A stretch of 64,000 nt of DNA from Lachnospiraceae bacterium UBA938 (lineage in GTDB: Bacteria; Bacillota; Clostridia; Lachnospirales; Lachnospiraceae). How positions within the stretch are numbered: the stretch's first letter is position 1; each line of letters opens with the position of its first letter. The stretch is taken from assembly GCA_002293475.1 (NCBI GenBank), contig DBDG01000046.1, forward strand, positions 5,545 through 69,544, given 5' to 3'. The translations under genes were made by a program, and so were the position numbers. Below the pieces are notes generated by a model. That model had not been told where the DNA came from. It did no database searches and was given only the letters and a program-made list of their open reading frames with translations. This document shows positions 25,333 through 33,895 of this stretch, one piece after another.

Positions 25333-25947
25333 ATGTCCGCCTACGAAATTGCCGTTTATAACGGTTATGATAAGTCGGAAAAAGAATGGCTCGACAGCCT
25401 AGTCGGGACGACTGGCGATACCGGGCCGGCCGGCCCCATTGGACCTGCCGGTGCCCTAGGTAGCACGGGGCCAACCGGGGCGACTGGCCCGGGCGGGATG
25501 GCTGGTTCGACAGTGATCGGGGCATTGGCCGTCACCGGAGGAAGCACCTTATTTGCCGCTGCCGGATCCGATACCAGGATCCCGATGGACTTAGTGGAAT
25601 ATGGCATAAATATCACGTATAACTGGGGAAATATAACCTCAATGACCGTCTTGGAAAATGGTGTTTATGAAATTATCTGGTATTTGATCGCTACAACAGC
25701 TATGGATGATGTGGATCTGCTGGTTAAGATCGGCAAGAACGGAATATACTCTAATCAGCTATCTGTCCAGAAGACTATGAGCATTAATACAGAATATACT
25801 TTCATAGGCTGTTCCATTCAAACGGCTTTTGCCAATACAGTTTTTGATATGATTATAGCTCCGCAGAATAAGGATGCGATAATATCGATCCCCGGAGGCG
25901 GAACAAGCGCATATCTCTCCGCGAAAAAAATCAGTGACTGGAACTGA
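25333..25947 (+). CDS. Collagen-like repeat surface protein (5' end unclear)
   Basis: The ATG-started frame gives 204 residues: a SAYEIAVYNG...EWLDSLVG segment usual in phage/spore collagen-like proteins, a short Gly-X-Thr/Pro tract (about residues 25-55), and a C-terminal globular domain resembling the BclA/TNF-like head. Collagen repeats GYTGPTGDTGPTG continue in frame upstream of this ATG (25294-25332), so the true start must be further upstream. However, no ATG, GTG or TTG precedes it before the stop at 25201. It may be frameshifted or truncated. A spore or surface location is inferred. Confidence 0.65.
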   Translation: MSAYEIAVYNGYDKSEKEWLDSLVGTTGDTGPAGPIGPAGALGSTGPTGATGPGGMAGSTVIGALAVTGGSTLFAAAGSDTRIPMDLVEYGINITYNWGNITSMTVLENGVYEIIWYLIATTAMDDVDLLVKIGKNGIYSNQLSVQKTMSINTEYTFIGCSIQTAFANTVFDMIIAPQNKDAIISIPGGGTSAYLSAKKISDWN

Positions 25948-25964
25948 TTAAAATAAAATTATGC

Positions 25965-26042
25965 CCCGGCTTTCATCAAAGATACAGCAACCAAAAGAGC
26001 TTTGCTTGCTTATCAAAGATGAAAAGCCGGGACTGCTTTTTT
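25965..26042. terminator. Bidirectional rho-independent terminator
   Basis: CCCGGCTTTCATC pairs with GATGAAAAGCCGGG (one bulge) around a 40-base loop that has its own GATA/TATC pairing. T-runs follow on both strands. It separates the collagen-like gene from the converging CHAP gene. Confidence 0.75.
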
Positions 26043-26049
26043 ATAAGAT

Positions 26050-26640
26050 CTATTCAAGGCGAAGCCACCCGGCCGGCTCCCGGTCGGTGCCGACATAGAA
26101 TCGTCCGTCTTGCATGGTAAGGCTGTATGTACTGCGCGGTTCCCCATATACGTTTTGTTGGATTATCTCCACTTCATTTTCCGTGACTTCCGTTATGATT
26201 CCCATATGTCCATATTTCGTATCGGTAAAGACCAATAAATCATCTTTTTGGGGAGCGACATCTCCGCCATTATAATACTGGATCATCCCCCTCTGCCCAT
26301 TAAGCTCTCCATGTTGCGTTTCAAAATCAAAATAGTCCTTGGCATTCCCATACACATCCGGCATCTCGTGCCCTTTGGCCTGATAATAAAACCTTTTGAC
26401 AAATTCAACGCATTGCCATCTTTGCCCAAGGTAATAACCGTTATCAGCAAAATTCCTGCCATAGGCCCTAGTATAAAGAATCCCGTTATAGTACACTTTC
26501 ACATCCTGATAGCTGTCCGTTTCCGTTCCGACTTTGGACCAATCCCACAGCAAATAAACGACCGCGGACATTATTATCATAAAGATGACCGTGAAAGTGC
26601 CGATTAATAATTTTCTTTTAAATGATTGCTTTTCTTTCAA
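26050..26640 (-). CDS. Membrane-anchored CHAP domain peptidoglycan hydrolase
   Basis: The 196-residue protein has an N-terminal basic stretch and one membrane helix (about 10-32), then a CHAP domain with catalytic Cys in WQCVEFVKRFY near 75 and His in YGHMGII near 144. CHAP enzymes cleave peptidoglycan cross-bridges or amide bonds. The start is probably a TTG at 26640 with GAGG 7-8 bases upstream. It is the last gene of the group running from FkbH, 21 bp after the NlpC/P60 gene. Confidence 0.85.
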   Translation of the reverse strand: MKEKQSFKRKLLIGTFTVIFMIIMSAVVYLLWDWSKVGTETDSYQDVKVYYNGILYTRAYGRNFADNGYYLGQRWQCVEFVKRFYYQAKGHEMPDVYGNAKDYFDFETQHGELNGQRGMIQYYNGGDVAPQKDDLLVFTDTKYGHMGIITEVTENEVEIIQQNVYGEPRSTYSLTMQDGRFYVGTDREPAGWLRLE

Positions 26641-26661
26641 CTTTTATCCTCTGTTTCCCTG

Positions 26662-27585
26662 CTAAAATACACTGCCTACCGCATAAAACTTCTCATAAAG
26701 TTCTTCGCGGAAATCCCTGTCCCAAGGATATAAACTATTGATCACTACCCCGTAACTGTCTTTGTGTGCCGTGGCATGGATATACTTACCATCGCCTAAA
26801 TAAACAGCCACGTGCCCGGGGAAATATAGTAGGTCTCCCTTATCCATCATATGATTGGGGATTTTTTGAACCGGAAAACCTTCCATTATCTGTGAATCCC
26901 GGTAAATAGAAATCCCGTTTTCAAAATAACTCATAAAAGCAAGCCCTGAACAGTCAATCCCTAAAGGCGTCTTCCCGCCCCAACGGTACTGAACCCCCAG
27001 ATAAGCCATCGCACTGTTTACAATAGAGCGGCGAAATTCGATGTCTTGGGAAAACAGATCCCGTTCCGGTTTCCTAGCCGGCGTAATCTCTTTAAACAGC
27101 ACATCCTGTATATAGCCGATACTGCCGTTATTTAAAATAACTTCCCGCCACCCGTCTTCACCGCAAAAAGAATCGGATATCCTTATATAGCTCCCCCGGT
27201 ATAAAGTCATCAGGACTTTTCCCTGAACCCTAGGCATACTGAGGATATCCACACAGTTCCGGCAGATATACCGGATCAAAATATTTTCGGGCATACATGG
27301 CTCTTTGTTATATATAATCAGATCCTCCTGCCGCACATACCCCGTATATCCATATTCGGTCGTTACCTCCAGGCATCTCTTCCTTTCTTCCTGTAACCGC
27401 TGCCGGTTATATGCCGAATTTTCTTCTGCCTCCTGGGGATATTTCTCAGTTTCATCATGAATCTGACAGCTCCATCCATATAATAATTCATCAGCTATCC
27501 CCGCCACCGCCTCCGGCCACCCTTCGGCAAACTGCGCCGTCTCATAGAGCGGAACTATCGGCTTATTACATATTCCAACCCGCAT
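26662..27585 (-). CDS. NlpC/P60 family endopeptidase with SH3-like domains
   Basis: The 307-residue protein has two SH3b-like regions (residues 1-180, for example TEYGYTGYVRQEDL) and an NlpC/P60 domain with catalytic Cys in GIDCSGLAF, His in FPGHVAVYLG and a polar residue in YIHAT. It resembles YkfC-type gamma-D-glutamyl-L-diamino acid endopeptidases. No signal peptide is evident, which would fit cytosolic murein recycling. The start at 27585 has GGAG 6 bases upstream. Confidence 0.87.
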   Translation of the reverse strand: MRVGICNKPIVPLYETAQFAEGWPEAVAGIADELLYGWSCQIHDETEKYPQEAEENSAYNRQRLQEERKRCLEVTTEYGYTGYVRQEDLIIYNKEPCMPENILIRYICRNCVDILSMPRVQGKVLMTLYRGSYIRISDSFCGEDGWREVILNNGSIGYIQDVLFKEITPARKPERDLFSQDIEFRRSIVNSAMAYLGVQYRWGGKTPLGIDCSGLAFMSYFENGISIYRDSQIMEGFPVQKIPNHMMDKGDLLYFPGHVAVYLGDGKYIHATAHKDSYGVVINSLYPWDRDFREELYEKFYAVGSVF

Positions 27586-27671
27586 ATCTTTCTCCAAAAC
27601 TATTTCTTCTTTTACAATATGCGTTTTCTATGTAAACGTACATAAACATTCTCACCCCGGCCGGATGCCCA

Positions 27672-29432
27672 TCAGGATGCCTGCTTCACTGTCTTATAAA
27701 CATACAGATCATAAGGCGAATCATAATCCGTTCCGGACAGTTCCGCAATCAGCCTCACCCCCGCTGACTCCGGGCTTTTGAGCACCAGCCGGGAAAAAAT
27801 ATACTTCCCTCCCAGTGCCATAAAGGCATCCGCATCCATATATAGTTCGTCCTCCGTAACCGGAAGGCTGCGAAGCGGACTGATCACGGAAGGATGATTT
27901 CCGGAGTAAAGGTTCACTCTCGCTCCCCATTCGTCATAATAGACCCGGCTGGCCGGGACACGGTCTAGGGCCGGCGCAATGACTTTGCGGAATGCCTCTT
28001 TATATTCCTGGGGATAAAATCCCAGATACCCGTCCAGACTAGCGATTCCGTTATAATTAAGCACCGCCGGATAAAACCCGTAAGCCGCCGACCACTCCCC
28101 CTGATAACCGATCACTTCCCGCGCTGCCGCAAACAGTTCCGCCGAATAAAATGCTTCATAACTCAACTGATCGGACTTTTCCCCTTTCACCAGCTCCCAA
28201 GCCTTCTGATAACCGGTATGATAAAGATCATTGTATCGCGTTCCTGACAGCAATATTACGGCAATAGCCGCCAGTGCCGCCACATTGGCATAAAGCTTCC
28301 GCCACTTCTGCCGGCTGTCATACAGTCGTTTCAGCACTAGAAAGAAGGAGGCATACCAAAGAAAAGGACTGAAAAAAACCGTCCGGTTAAACTGCCATCC
28401 CGTAAGTGGCGGGATAAGCGTCTCCACCACATCGCGGAAGCCTTCCCAATAATAAAGGCCATAAATAATACTGTTAAAAGCAAGCAGCAAGGCCAGCAAG
28501 TTATAAATATCGTGAAAAATACCTTTACCGTTCTTCTTCCTGATATAATGGATGTTCAATATTAAAAAATATCCGGCACATACCGGCAGCACCAGCCAGG
28601 TATGCACACTTTCCGCATGGAACATCCCTTGGAACAGTACCGTGACGATTTCCCTCACGATTTCATTAAAAGTAAAGGAGCCGGCCACTAAGGTAGCGCG
28701 GATCGTTTCCTCCCCGCCAAACAACATCTGCCTGAACAGGCGGTATTCACAGCCAATGTACCCGGCTGCCAGCACCAGTAAAGCCAGAATCAGCTTTCCG
28801 CATATTTTCTTATCCCTGATACTGAGCCAGATGATTCCGGCTGCCAGATAGGCCAGAATAAATAACCCAAAATAAGAAAAATAAGATAACAACGGATAAA
28901 AAAGTAATGCCAGATACCATTTTCCGGCCCTCTTTACCGATTCCGCGCGATAGACCCGCAAAAGTACAAAGACCGCCAGCGGTATCGCAGCAAAGGGGAT
29001 GCCAAAATTGGGAAACAGATTCAGTATTCCATAGGCAAAGCCGACCAGTACGATAATCGGCCGATAATGCCGGTACTCTCGCCGCAACCATTCACTGGCC
29101 AGCAGATTGCAGGAAACAACCGCAATTACAATCTTTAGAAGATAACCCGTAATATATGCCGCAAAATCCGGCAGTACCATATACAGCATAGTATACAAAG
29201 AAAATTCGGCAGGCAGAAGATCCCTGCTGACCCCGCCCAAAAAAGGTACTTCCCCATCTCTGGCCCAAAATAATCCGCCATCCCGCATTAAACGGTACTG
29301 CGGAATAAATAAATCCAGATTATCATGGATCGCTATATAGCTCCCTTCGCCAAATACAATAAAAACACCGGCCGCAAACAGCAGAAAACCCACTATCAAT
29401 ATCCAGTACCAGTATTCTTTTACTATCTTCAT
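27672..29432 (-). CDS. Polytopic membrane protein (DUF6044-like)
   Basis: The 586-residue protein has an N-terminal helix, the motif IHDNLDLFIPQYRL in the first outer loop, about ten further membrane segments and a roughly 160-residue C-terminal extracytoplasmic domain. The shape recalls GT-C type glycosyltransferases or YfhO-like proteins that modify surface polymers, but no catalytic motif can be named. It lies in the FkbH-ACP-MBOAT operon, 17 bp after the VOC gene, so a role in exporting or modifying the acylated glycan is plausible. Confidence 0.65.
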   Translation of the reverse strand: MKIVKEYWYWILIVGFLLFAAGVFIVFGEGSYIAIHDNLDLFIPQYRLMRDGGLFWARDGEVPFLGGVSRDLLPAEFSLYTMLYMVLPDFAAYITGYLLKIVIAVVSCNLLASEWLRREYRHYRPIIVLVGFAYGILNLFPNFGIPFAAIPLAVFVLLRVYRAESVKRAGKWYLALLFYPLLSYFSYFGLFILAYLAAGIIWLSIRDKKICGKLILALLVLAAGYIGCEYRLFRQMLFGGEETIRATLVAGSFTFNEIVREIVTVLFQGMFHAESVHTWLVLPVCAGYFLILNIHYIRKKNGKGIFHDIYNLLALLLAFNSIIYGLYYWEGFRDVVETLIPPLTGWQFNRTVFFSPFLWYASFFLVLKRLYDSRQKWRKLYANVAALAAIAVILLSGTRYNDLYHTGYQKAWELVKGEKSDQLSYEAFYSAELFAAAREVIGYQGEWSAAYGFYPAVLNYNGIASLDGYLGFYPQEYKEAFRKVIAPALDRVPASRVYYDEWGARVNLYSGNHPSVISPLRSLPVTEDELYMDADAFMALGGKYIFSRLVLKSPESAGVRLIAELSGTDYDSPYDLYVYKTVKQAS

Positions 29433-29449
29433 ATCCCCATATCCTCGCG

Positions 29450-29839
29450 CTATCCTTCCAGTATCTCAATCATGCCGATATTATAATTCATCAAAAAAGC
29501 CACCCGCTTATTTCCCAGCGCCGGAGCCGGCAACGGCGCTTCGATCAGGGTATAACCGTTCCGGCAAAGCCGTTCCAGCTCGGCCTCAAATCCGTCGCTG
29601 ACATAACAAAGATGGTAAGGAGAATTACGATGCTTTTTCATCAGGGAATAGACCACGGAACTCTCATCCTGCGGCGCAATAAGCTCAACCCGATAACCAT
29701 CCTTTTCTAAGAACAAGATGTCGATCACCCTGGCCGGATCATAAACCTCCTCACCCACTGCTGAAAAACCCAGTTTTATAAACTCCGCTTTGGCGGCGGC
29801 CATATTCTTGACCAGATAACCGATGTGGTGTATTTTCAC
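29450..29839 (-). CDS. VOC (glyoxalase-fold) protein
   Basis: The 129-residue single VOC-fold protein begins VKIHHIGYLVKNM, with a second half-site at HLCYVSDGFEAE and closing MIEILEG. It is close to methylmalonyl-CoA epimerase-type VOC proteins. Metal ligands appear to be His near the start and Glu in YRVELIAP. The GTG start at 29839 is preferred because GGGAG lies 5 bases upstream. An ATG at 29851 is the alternative. Its place between MBOAT and the membrane protein suggests it acts on the acyl thioester or acyl donor. Confidence 0.75.
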   Translation of the reverse strand: MKIHHIGYLVKNMAAAKAEFIKLGFSAVGEEVYDPARVIDILFLEKDGYRVELIAPQDESSVVYSLMKKHRNSPYHLCYVSDGFEAELERLCRNGYTLIEAPLPAPALGNKRVAFLMNYNIGMIEILEG

Positions 29840-29878
29840 GGCAACTCCCATCTGTACGCTTCAGCGCCATACAAATAT

Positions 29879-31423
29879 CTAAAACCCTTGATATATAAAT
29901 TCAGCGGCATCATAGTCCGGTCCGTAATATCCCAGTAAAATCGTATAAAACAATAGGGCATACCATATCAGCCAACGAACCGGCAGCGGCTTTGCCGCAA
30001 TCCGGTCACGGATGCTGCCGCCCTTTTCCCTAAGTACCGACACGACAATCAAAATAGCCAGGGAAACGGCACCGACCGTAAACTCGATCCAGTCAAGCCC
30101 CAAGCCAAACAGCGACCCGTCAAACAGTACCGCCGGGTTCCATACCGTAAACATGCTTTTCCAGATATAAAAACCAGCCCGAACGCTGTCTGCCCGGAAA
30201 AATACGTCGGCCAGGGTAACCAGCAGAAAGGTCCGCAAGATGCGGAGACCTTCCAGCACCTTATGACGCGGATCCCAGCCTTTTTTGCCCATCCAGCGGG
30301 CAAATACCGGTTCAGCCAGTTCTCCCGCTACGATGAAGCCCCAGTGAAACAAGCCGGCACCTAGGATATATTTCCATCCGCCGCCATGCCAGATTCCCAC
30401 CGTAAACCACAAAACAAACATAGCAATAAAGGTGGTGAGCCGCTTCCCGTTCTTCTTGCCTATCTTGGCGCGCAGGTAACTGCCCAGACGCACGAACAGC
30501 CCCGAACGCAGCAACGGATAAAACACATAATCCTTCATAAAACTGCCCAGTGTCATGTGCCATCGCCGCCAGTATTCGGCGATGCTCTTAGAAAAGAACG
30601 GCGTCCGGAAATTTTCCGGCAGCTTGATGTCAAAAGTCTGCGCCAAGCCCAGAACAATGTCCATATAACCGGAGAAATCCGCCGCCAGCTGAATCACAAA
30701 ACAAACGGCACCGATCCAGAAATAAGCCCCGGCATAATTTCCATAGTCATCATAGACCGTATTCACGATCAAGGCTGCCCGCTCAGCGATTACCAGTTTC
30801 TTAAAAAATCCCCAGACCATCCGCTGCATGCCTTTGGTAACCTGGCCATAACTAAGCGGGTGGGGGCGGTACAACTCTTCCTCCATCTCTTTGTAACGCA
30901 TGATCGGACCGGAGACCATCGCCGGAAAAAACATCCCATAAAGGAGAAATTTGCCAAAATTCCGGCTCACCCTGCCGATTCCGTAGTAAATATCCAGCAC
31001 ATACCCAAGCAGTGAAAGTGTATAAAACGAGACCCCAAGCGGTATCAAAAACTGCAGGGCATCAAGTGGCCTGCCCTGAAATCGGAATAATAAGCCCAAT
31101 AAAGAAACAAGGCCGTTATAAGTATATATCCCAAAATTAAAATAGATCAGTACAATCAAAACCCCCAGCGTCCCCGCCAAGGAAAATAAAAGCCAGGCTT
31201 TTTTCAGGCGGCCGTCAGCCGCCTTGGATAACATGTAACCGCCGCCAAAGCAGACCGCCGAAGCCGTCATGGGATACAGGAGCAGCCAGCCGTTGCCGCC
31301 CAGCAGATAAAAAGCGATGCTTCCCACAAGCAAGACCAGCCATTGCCGCTTCTTGGGCACTGCATAATATAAGACCAGTACCGCAACATAAAAGCACAGA
31401 AAATAAAAAGAGGTAATGTTCAT
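29879..31423 (-). CDS. MBOAT family O-acyltransferase
   Basis: The 514-residue protein has about eleven membrane segments and the MBOAT pattern of AlgI/DltB/PatA: YWRRWHMTLGSFMKDYVFYP near the middle and the catalytic-type His in GIWHGGGWKYILGAGLFHW. The AlgI-type FFRADS motif follows. MBOATs move an acyl group from a carrier across the membrane to a sugar hydroxyl. It is 8 bp after the ACP gene and downstream of FkbH, so the likely donor is the acyl-ACP made by that pair and the acceptor a surface glycan. Confidence 0.9.
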   Translation of the reverse strand: MNITSFYFLCFYVAVLVLYYAVPKKRQWLVLLVGSIAFYLLGGNGWLLLYPMTASAVCFGGGYMLSKAADGRLKKAWLLFSLAGTLGVLIVLIYFNFGIYTYNGLVSLLGLLFRFQGRPLDALQFLIPLGVSFYTLSLLGYVLDIYYGIGRVSRNFGKFLLYGMFFPAMVSGPIMRYKEMEEELYRPHPLSYGQVTKGMQRMVWGFFKKLVIAERAALIVNTVYDDYGNYAGAYFWIGAVCFVIQLAADFSGYMDIVLGLAQTFDIKLPENFRTPFFSKSIAEYWRRWHMTLGSFMKDYVFYPLLRSGLFVRLGSYLRAKIGKKNGKRLTTFIAMFVLWFTVGIWHGGGWKYILGAGLFHWGFIVAGELAEPVFARWMGKKGWDPRHKVLEGLRILRTFLLVTLADVFFRADSVRAGFYIWKSMFTVWNPAVLFDGSLFGLGLDWIEFTVGAVSLAILIVVSVLREKGGSIRDRIAAKPLPVRWLIWYALLFYTILLGYYGPDYDAAEFIYQGF

Positions 31424-31431
31424 CTTACACC

Positions 31432-31674
31432 TTAACCGATTGATGCTGCTATGACATCAACCATCTCTCCAACGTTCTTCATGGAGACCACCTGGCCCAT
31501 AGTAAACTTCATGCCCATTTCATGCTCAATCGCGTTTATGAGATTGATATGCTCCAGAGAATCCCATTCCTCGATATCATCAGCGGTGGTCTTGTCCGTC
31601 ACCGTAATCGACCCGTCATCAAATACATCCCGGAAAATGATATTGAGACGGTCAAATATTGCTTCTCTGTTCAT
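31432..31674 (-). CDS. Acyl carrier protein
   Basis: The 80-residue acidic helical protein has the phosphopantetheine attachment motif WDSLEHINL with Ser39. It has normal ACP length but diverges from housekeeping AcpP, as dedicated carriers do. AAGGAG precedes the ATG. It sits directly between fkbH-like and MBOAT genes, so it most likely carries a glyceryl or similar C3 acyl group as a thioester. Confidence 0.9.
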   Translation of the reverse strand: MNREAIFDRLNIIFRDVFDDGSITVTDKTTADDIEEWDSLEHINLINAIEHEMGMKFTMGQVVSMKNVGEMVDVIAASIG

Positions 31675-31696
31675 GGCTTTTCTCCTTGTTTTCTTA

Positions 31697-31730
31697 CTTA
31701 TTATTTTCCTATTTATTATTTTCCTATTTA
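31697..31730 (-). repeat. Short tandem repeat in the FkbH-ACP spacer
   Basis: A 15-bp unit TTATTATTTTCCTAT occurs twice in tandem with a third partial copy, in an AT-rich 90-bp spacer between the FkbH and ACP genes. Confidence 0.7.
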
Positions 31731-31764
31731 TTTTTTACCCATTTTTATCTAATTCATACTGCTT

Positions 31765-33552
31765 CTAATCCACTATCTTTATCACTTGATTCTTATTTAC
31801 ATAAGGCTCTGTAATATGAAACTCCCATGCCGTATTGCCTTTTGCGTCTTCCTTTATCTTTGTAAATCCCATATTGCCATAGAACTCCTTAACCATAGCA
31901 TTCTTAGCGGTCGGATAATAATACCCTCTGATGACATCAATCCCTCTCTTACGGCACTCTTCCGCCACCCTATCCATCATGGCATATTCCATATCCCGCT
32001 TCAGCACCCGGCAGCTCATAAGCCACAAGTCTAAGTGCAGGACAGCCGCCTCAATCCGGCCGATCACCACCGATACGACGCCGTTGTCCCCGAACCGGTC
32101 GGCCAGCCGGCCACAGAGCGTAATATATTCCCGGTCGGCTGCGAACTGTTCAATCTCACTCTGGGTAAACCGCTTGGTCGTCAGATTGAACTGGTTGCTC
32201 TTATTGGTCAACTGGGCGATCCTGGCCATATAGATCGGTTCAAACGCTTTGGCCGTTCCCGTCATCTTAAGCGACAATAAGTATTCCCGGTAATCCCCAA
32301 AGCCAAGTTCCTGCTGTTTACGGGCAATATTGGCCTGGTACATGGCATTGCGGCTGCTGTCTTCCTCCGACAAAGCCGTTACTTCAAAATAACCGTTCCG
32401 GTCCAAGACTTGGATCGTCCTTTCCGGCGCGCCGATCTCCGGCACCGCTGTGCCTTTCACCTGTTGACGGACGATCTCCCGCTCCGCCGGATTATCATCA
32501 ATAAAAACCAAAGACTCCGGCAGAAGTTCCAGCTCTTTGGCTATTTCCATCAGATTCTTACTCTTGGCTTCCCAGTTGGCCTTTAGCAGCACAAAATCAT
32601 CCGGCCTTAACATCCCATCCGGATGATTCAAGCCGGCAACGGCATTTTCCTGCTCATTCTTGGAATTGACTGTCAGTAATATCCCCAGTTCCTTATGATT
32701 CCGAATATAAGCCTGGATCTCCGTATAAACCTGCCCCATAGCGGTTTCCGGGCCGATTTCCAGCTGTTCCGGTCCGTCGTCGCCGACGACACCGCCCCAA
32801 AGTGTATTATCCAGATCCAGCACCATGGCTTTTTTATTCTTACCAAACAGCGATTTGATAATATGGGAGAGATTATAGGCATATTCCGGGATCGCCTGCA
32901 TATTCAATGCATATTTGTACATATGCCAGTAAGACGGCGCCGACCATTTCTCTAAGCCGTATGCGGCGGAGATATAGTTAATATCGTGGATATAGAGATC
33001 CTGATGCTCCTGGGCATACTGGGCAAATAACAGATTCATCCGGTTTACATAATAATTTCTGCCGTGGATATCGCTTGCTTCACGGTTACCCATCAGGCGA
33101 TAAAAAGGATATTCAAAATTATTCTGGATAACCGGACAATGATAGACCTCGCGCAGCCTGTCCCACATAACCGTAAAATGTGCGGCTTGTTTTCGAATCA
33201 ATTCTTCCACTTCCGCGGCGGTATCCGCCATGGACGGCCATGCGGTGATATTACGGCTGCTAGTATGTACAAAAATAACATCCGGGGAGAATTCACCCAG
33301 CTCCGGATTATCAAACATAGCATCCTGCCAGTACTGTCCATATTCTGACTGATAAAACTCTGCCTTGATGCCTTCGTTAAGCAGAAACAGCTCCAGTACC
33401 CGGACAATGTCATGAGTCGTGCTGCCGCCTAGAACGGCAATCCTTTTAGACAAAAAGGAGGCGCCTGCCGACTGATCCAGCAGTTCACGCTTAATTTTCT
33501 TGGCTTTTTTTAATATAGCCTCACTGTTGAAAGGATATTCCAATTCCCGCAT
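31765..33552 (-). CDS. FkbH-like HAD-IIIC enzyme
   Basis: The 595-residue protein has an N-terminal SGNH-like region (LGGSTTHD near residue 42), the central HAD catalytic motif LDLDNTLWGG with Asp246 and Asp248, and a C-terminal GNAT-like domain (LWLMSCRVLKRDMEYAM). FkbH proteins take the glyceryl phosphate moiety of 1,3-bisphosphoglycerate, dephosphorylate it and load it on an ACP. The start at 33552 has GAGG 6 bases upstream. It is the first gene of the acyl-transfer operon behind a strong promoter. Confidence 0.92.
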   Translation of the reverse strand: MRELEYPFNSEAILKKAKKIKRELLDQSAGASFLSKRIAVLGGSTTHDIVRVLELFLLNEGIKAEFYQSEYGQYWQDAMFDNPELGEFSPDVIFVHTSSRNITAWPSMADTAAEVEELIRKQAAHFTVMWDRLREVYHCPVIQNNFEYPFYRLMGNREASDIHGRNYYVNRMNLLFAQYAQEHQDLYIHDINYISAAYGLEKWSAPSYWHMYKYALNMQAIPEYAYNLSHIIKSLFGKNKKAMVLDLDNTLWGGVVGDDGPEQLEIGPETAMGQVYTEIQAYIRNHKELGILLTVNSKNEQENAVAGLNHPDGMLRPDDFVLLKANWEAKSKNLMEIAKELELLPESLVFIDDNPAEREIVRQQVKGTAVPEIGAPERTIQVLDRNGYFEVTALSEEDSSRNAMYQANIARKQQELGFGDYREYLLSLKMTGTAKAFEPIYMARIAQLTNKSNQFNLTTKRFTQSEIEQFAADREYITLCGRLADRFGDNGVVSVVIGRIEAAVLHLDLWLMSCRVLKRDMEYAMMDRVAEECRKRGIDVIRGYYYPTAKNAMVKEFYGNMGFTKIKEDAKGNTAWEFHITEPYVNKNQVIKIVD

Positions 33553-33621
33553 ACAGCACCTCATAACTGAAACTATAATATACTGTGTATATTATGCATA
33601 TGTGTTTATGCCCTAAGCATT

Positions 33622-33650
33622 ATGATATATTTTTTTGCGGTATGCGTCAA
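33622..33650 (-). promoter_or_regulatory. Promoter of the FkbH-ACP-MBOAT operon
   Basis: The minus strand reads TTGACG, a 17-bp spacer, then TATCAT, 70 bp upstream of the FkbH start. Confidence 0.75.
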
Positions 33651-33814
33651 CATTATTGACTATTTTCCGTGCAATAATTTTATTAACTAAGGCGTTCTCG
33701 GTATAATTGAAAGTTTTCTATGTAAGTTACTTCCATAGTACTAATGGTCGTGCAGTGTGCATTAATGACATTATTATAAGTAAATCACCTATAAAAGTCA
33801 ATAAAAACAAGGGG

Positions 33815-33843
33815 TTGTCTATTTACGCTTTCCTCATTATAAT
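33815..33843 (+). promoter_or_regulatory. Promoter of the GT2-TPR gene
   Basis: TTGTCT, a 17-bp spacer and TATAAT lie 52 bp before the chosen start. Transcription would begin near 33850, so the longer upstream open frame is not translated from this promoter. Confidence 0.7.
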
Positions 33844-33895
33844 ATTGGTTAAGATGCAGAAACAACCAAGGGAACACCTCAGATGGGAGCCGCCT

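Noticed and set aside
25333..25616. Collagen-like gene considered as a prophage tail fibre
   Set aside because: No phage structural, lysis or integrase genes are nearby. The C-terminal head looks like exosporium-type proteins.
29879..31423. MBOAT considered as DltB (D-alanylation of teichoic acid)
   Set aside because: No DltA, DltC or DltD is present. The ACP and FkbH neighbours and the AlgI-like motifs point to a different acyl donor.
33707..33895. N-terminal extension of the first GT2-TPR protein
   Set aside because: The predicted promoter lies inside this stretch and the ribosome site fits the start at 33896, which also matches the paralogue at 58004.
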